From: Hemibagrus wyckioides
Lineage: Eukaryota; Chordata; Actinopteri; Siluriformes; Bagridae
DNA: 64,000 nt
Assembly: GCF_019097595.1 (NCBI RefSeq)
Contig: NC_080735.1
Span: 14,603,417 to 14,667,416 of the forward strand
Reading direction: 5' to 3'
The notes beneath the pieces were generated by a model. It was not told the origin of the DNA. It was given only the letters and a program-made list of their open reading frames with translations, and did not search any database. Each line of letters begins with the position of its first letter. Position 1 is the first letter of the stretch. A program made the position numbers and the translations under genes. Positions 61,061 to 64,000 of this stretch are shown here, in pieces.

Positions 61061-62333
61061 TGCTAAAAGAAGCCATTGTCATTAGCGAATCTCATTAGCA
61101 TGCAGACGTGTACTTGTAGCAGTGTTTAGGTAGGTGTTATGTGTTAAAATAACATACACACAGACCAGGACTTTGCTAGAAGAAGACTGCACAGAGCATC
61201 AAGCTGCCTCTGCTAGCTTCCCTTAGTGCATCCTGGAGGCAACTTTTCCCCAAGTAAAGTGACACACACACACACACACACACACACCTGGCCATCCACA
61301 TGATGTACAAAAATGCCTCTTCCTTTCACTGATCCATGAACAGACCTAACGCTAGCTGCTAATAACACAGTCATTTCTAAATGAGCAGTTAGCCTTCATA
61401 GCTTTTCTCAGGTCAAACTAAAGCCTTTCGCTTCTTAGGATCTTCCTATATTTTGCCCGAGGGCAGCTTGTTTGATTAGCAAGAAGCGCTAATCGGTTTG
61501 TGATTAAGAATGTTAGCCTTTCTCGTGTTCTAATCACTGAAGTAAAAGCAATTAGCCCCAGTATCGGGCTGCTGGACCATGAAACCATTTTTGCTCGAGC
61601 TCGAATTCAGTTCACTTGCCGGAAAATGACCACGTCCCATATCATCTAGCACTACACATATTCACACACATAGCAGCAGTGCCAGTGGCAGTGTGGGTGA
61701 AAATGATCTGTTTTTGTGTCCCGCTGTGTAACAGAGGCTCCAACCAATTACACAGTCACAGTCTGCTTAATACCATATTAACCAAAGATCCGCTCGCTCC
61801 CGAGCACGTGAGGGCATGTGTCTGAGTGTGTGTGAGTGTGTGTGTGTTGTTGTCAAACACTGTACAGGTGTGTCTTGTCGAATCCAGTGTTTCATCACAA
61901 AGGAATGCTGCAAGATGACAGTTATGTGGTGCATTTCTCCTAGTGCTCTACTTGGCAACAACTCCAATAAAAACTTCCCAGTTTATACAGAGACACAGAA
62001 TGAGCTGAATATCTGACTGGAAATCTATCTACCCTCCCTTGACCCAAGCACTTCCCCTGAACATTCTATAGTCAGCAGCCGGTCAATTCTGCGTTGGCAT
62101 TTTCTCCAACAACTCCTCTTTGTTAAGGGTGTGTGCAAACATGTTTACACGTTTCCCCAAATTTTCGTTTTTGCTTTTTGGCTGCTGCAACTGTGCAAGT
62201 CAACCAGCGCTCCTCACGCCCTCCCTCTCACTTCCCCCGGTCCAGTTCCCTTACGTGACAAACCGTAATTAAAGAAAAGCAGATGGACGGCCTGCGTCAC
62301 CCTCCTAATGATATTTCTTGCTGGTGGCTCAGG

Positions 62334-62334
<1 letters not shown>
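61061..62334 (-). other. kcnq5 intron 1 sequence
   Basis: (CA)n at 61261-61288; nothing else recognised. Confidence 0.4.

Positions 62335-62378
<44 letters not shown>
62335..62378. repeat. (GA)n microsatellite
   Basis: Pure GA repeat. Confidence 0.95.
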
Positions 62379-62385
<7 letters not shown>

Positions 62386-63296
62386 AACAGCTGGAGGTCT
62401 GCTGGCTTCTAGAAAGAAAAACCAAAATAGTCTCAAGTCAGTAAGCGAGACTCTTATGATATTCTGAGAAACGCAGGCAGCCGAGGTGAGAAAAGAGGAA
62501 GCAAGCATTGCAAGTAATGGACTTGGAACGGAAAAGGGGGTATTTGGTAAATAAATGCAAACTACAGAAACAGTGATTTCACAAAGTCACCATGGCAAAT
62601 TCTTCAGCCAATTGATGTCCAGAACAATCTCATACATATACATGTGTATATATATATACACATGACTCATATACATGCACATCATCAGCTTGTTATTTCT
62701 CTTAGAAACGTATTAAATATTAAAAATTCTGTTTAAAAAAAGTATGTTGAATTTTGATTACTGCGAGTCCACACCCTTACTGCTGATATGAAAAATTCTT
62801 GTGAGCCGAATGCATGCAGTGTGTGATGAGTGTAGAGAGGCGTGTGAGGCAAACGGACTGAGCACTTTATAAAATAAACAATACAAAACTACATAGATAG
62901 ATAGATAGATAGATAACCTCATTCATAGTTTAATGTCTCTAAATATATGTTTGACATTTTTTTGCTTCATATTTAATATAATTTCCTGATTTAATGGGAA
63001 CAACCAGGTAAACATAAAATGATCATGATAATATGTTTTCAGAGTCCTGTACACTTATTGTAGCATCATTGTGTGTTTCCTGGCATTAATTTCACCCCAG
63101 GATGATTTAGCTGTATAAAACACATAAAAAAATACATTTATCTGCTCTGGTTGTTTTTGGACAATATTGAGGTCACTAAAACAATCTTCAACAACATCCC
63201 TCTGCTTTAGGGCCCTATCCTAACATATACATACCAGTGGGAGTTCACACAACATGGTGGAGAGGGAAACATCATTTCTCAGAGACCCCGAGGAAT
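62379..63296 (-). other. kcnq5 intron 1 sequence
   Basis: Contains a 24-bp perfect AT-rich palindrome at 62641-62664 (outer arm CATGTGTATATA) and a (TAGA)n at 62893-62915. Confidence 0.4.
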
Positions 63297-63640
63297 GTAT
63301 TGCCAAAAGTTTTGGGACATCATGCACATGAATGTAATATGGAGTTGACCCGCACTGTGCAGCTATAACAGCTTCAACTCTTCTGGGAAGGCTTTCCACA
63401 AGGTTTAGGAGTGTGTTTATGGGAATTTTTAACCATTGCTCTAGAAGTAAATTTGTGAGGTCAGGCACTGATGTTGGATGAGCCATCCCCAAACTAATCC
63501 CACAAAGTTGGGAGCATGAAATTGTCCAAAGTGTCTTGGTATTCTGAAGCGTTAAGAGTTCCTTTCACTGGAACTAAGTGGCCGAGCCAAACCCCTGAAA
63601 AACAACACCTGAATTCAATGATTTGGAGGGGTCTTGACTT
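63297..63640 (-). mobile_element. Tc1/mariner-like derivative, family 1, copy D
   Basis: Begins TATTGCCAAAAGTTTTGGGA and shares the family C-terminal remnant (SLPRRVEAVIAAQCG on the - strand). It has an internal deletion of about 130 bp at 63480, removing the FQHDCTPVH part. Neither terminal CACTA is intact. Confidence 0.78.
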
Positions 63641-64000
63641 TTCAAATGTTATAAATAACAAAAATCTGTACTTAGAAATAAAATAAAAACATTAAAAACA
63701 AAAAAAGAGATATTTTTTGTAAAGACCTGTTTGTAAATTTGAGTATAACAGGAGGGCTAAATGACTTTAAAAGACAATACAGCCAAAAAATATACTCAAC
63801 AGAACAGAACTAAACAAATCGGTGATTATTTCTCCAATAAAGAACTTCCCAGTGACTCGGACGGTTTAGTTCATGTAGCTGCTGTAATCGGGATAAAAAT
63901 AACACTGCACCTCGCAACCTAATTATAAAACTGACTCACTAGTAAAACTGACACAAAGTCCTGAAATAATGTCACTCCAGATATTTCATCACTCCAACAG
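63641..64000 (-). other. kcnq5 intron 1 sequence to window end
   Basis: AT-rich; nothing recognised. Confidence 0.35.

Noticed and set aside
53000..64000. kcnq5 exon 1
   Set aside because: I looked on the - strand for a frame like the conserved pre-S1 segment ([20 protein letters not shown]-type) and found none, so exon 1 is treated as outside the window.

Overview
This is nuclear DNA of a ray-finned fish. It holds multi-exon genes with GT-AG introns, long introns, dense di- and tetranucleotide microsatellites, and several repeat types typical of teleosts: Tc1-like transposon fragments with CACTATATTGCC or CACCGATCAGGCATAAC ends, CR1/L2-like LINE remnants, and tRNA-derived SINEs. One repeat near 60 kb resembles elements I associate with catfish and other otophysans, but the order is not established.

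Two protein-coding genes are present, in convergent orientation. On the + strand, 1626-3747 is a complete 7-exon coding region for translation elongation factor eEF1A (462 aa; eef1a1-type). On the - strand, 52982 down to 8163, are exons 2 onward of a neuronal/muscle Kv7 potassium channel. Its C-terminal landmarks identify it as KCNQ5 rather than KCNQ2, 3 or 4. The N-terminal exon is not visible and probably lies beyond base 64000. The pair matches the vertebrate KCNQ5-EEF1A1 linkage, a paralogue of the KCNQ2-EEF1A2 linkage.

The most informative gene feature is a pair of alternative exons in kcnq5. Exon 8a (23644-23556) and exon 8b (23342-23248) lie 213 bp apart. Both start in phase 0 and end in phase 2, and both encode the helix A/IQ calmodulin-binding segment. 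Only inclusion of exactly one keeps the frame open. Exon 8a uses a GC 5' splice site, and exon 8b is preceded by a TG-repeat.

The rest is intronic or intergenic and repeat-rich. The intron between exons 4 and 3 (18.6 kb) is about four-fifths satellite. Array 1 (33.8-42.0 kb) is built from the pentamer ACAHC. Array 2 (42.9-49.4 kb) is built from related pentamers ACAMY/ATAAC. Both contain kilobase-scale internal duplications and extreme strand asymmetry. Other structure includes a LINE nested in another LINE with a short target-site duplication, two Tc1-like families each with about four copies, two minisatellites flanking exon 11, and a TTAA-flanked MITE candidate. No tRNA, rRNA or CRISPR was found. 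The very long ORFs in the satellites are artefacts of repeat sequence.
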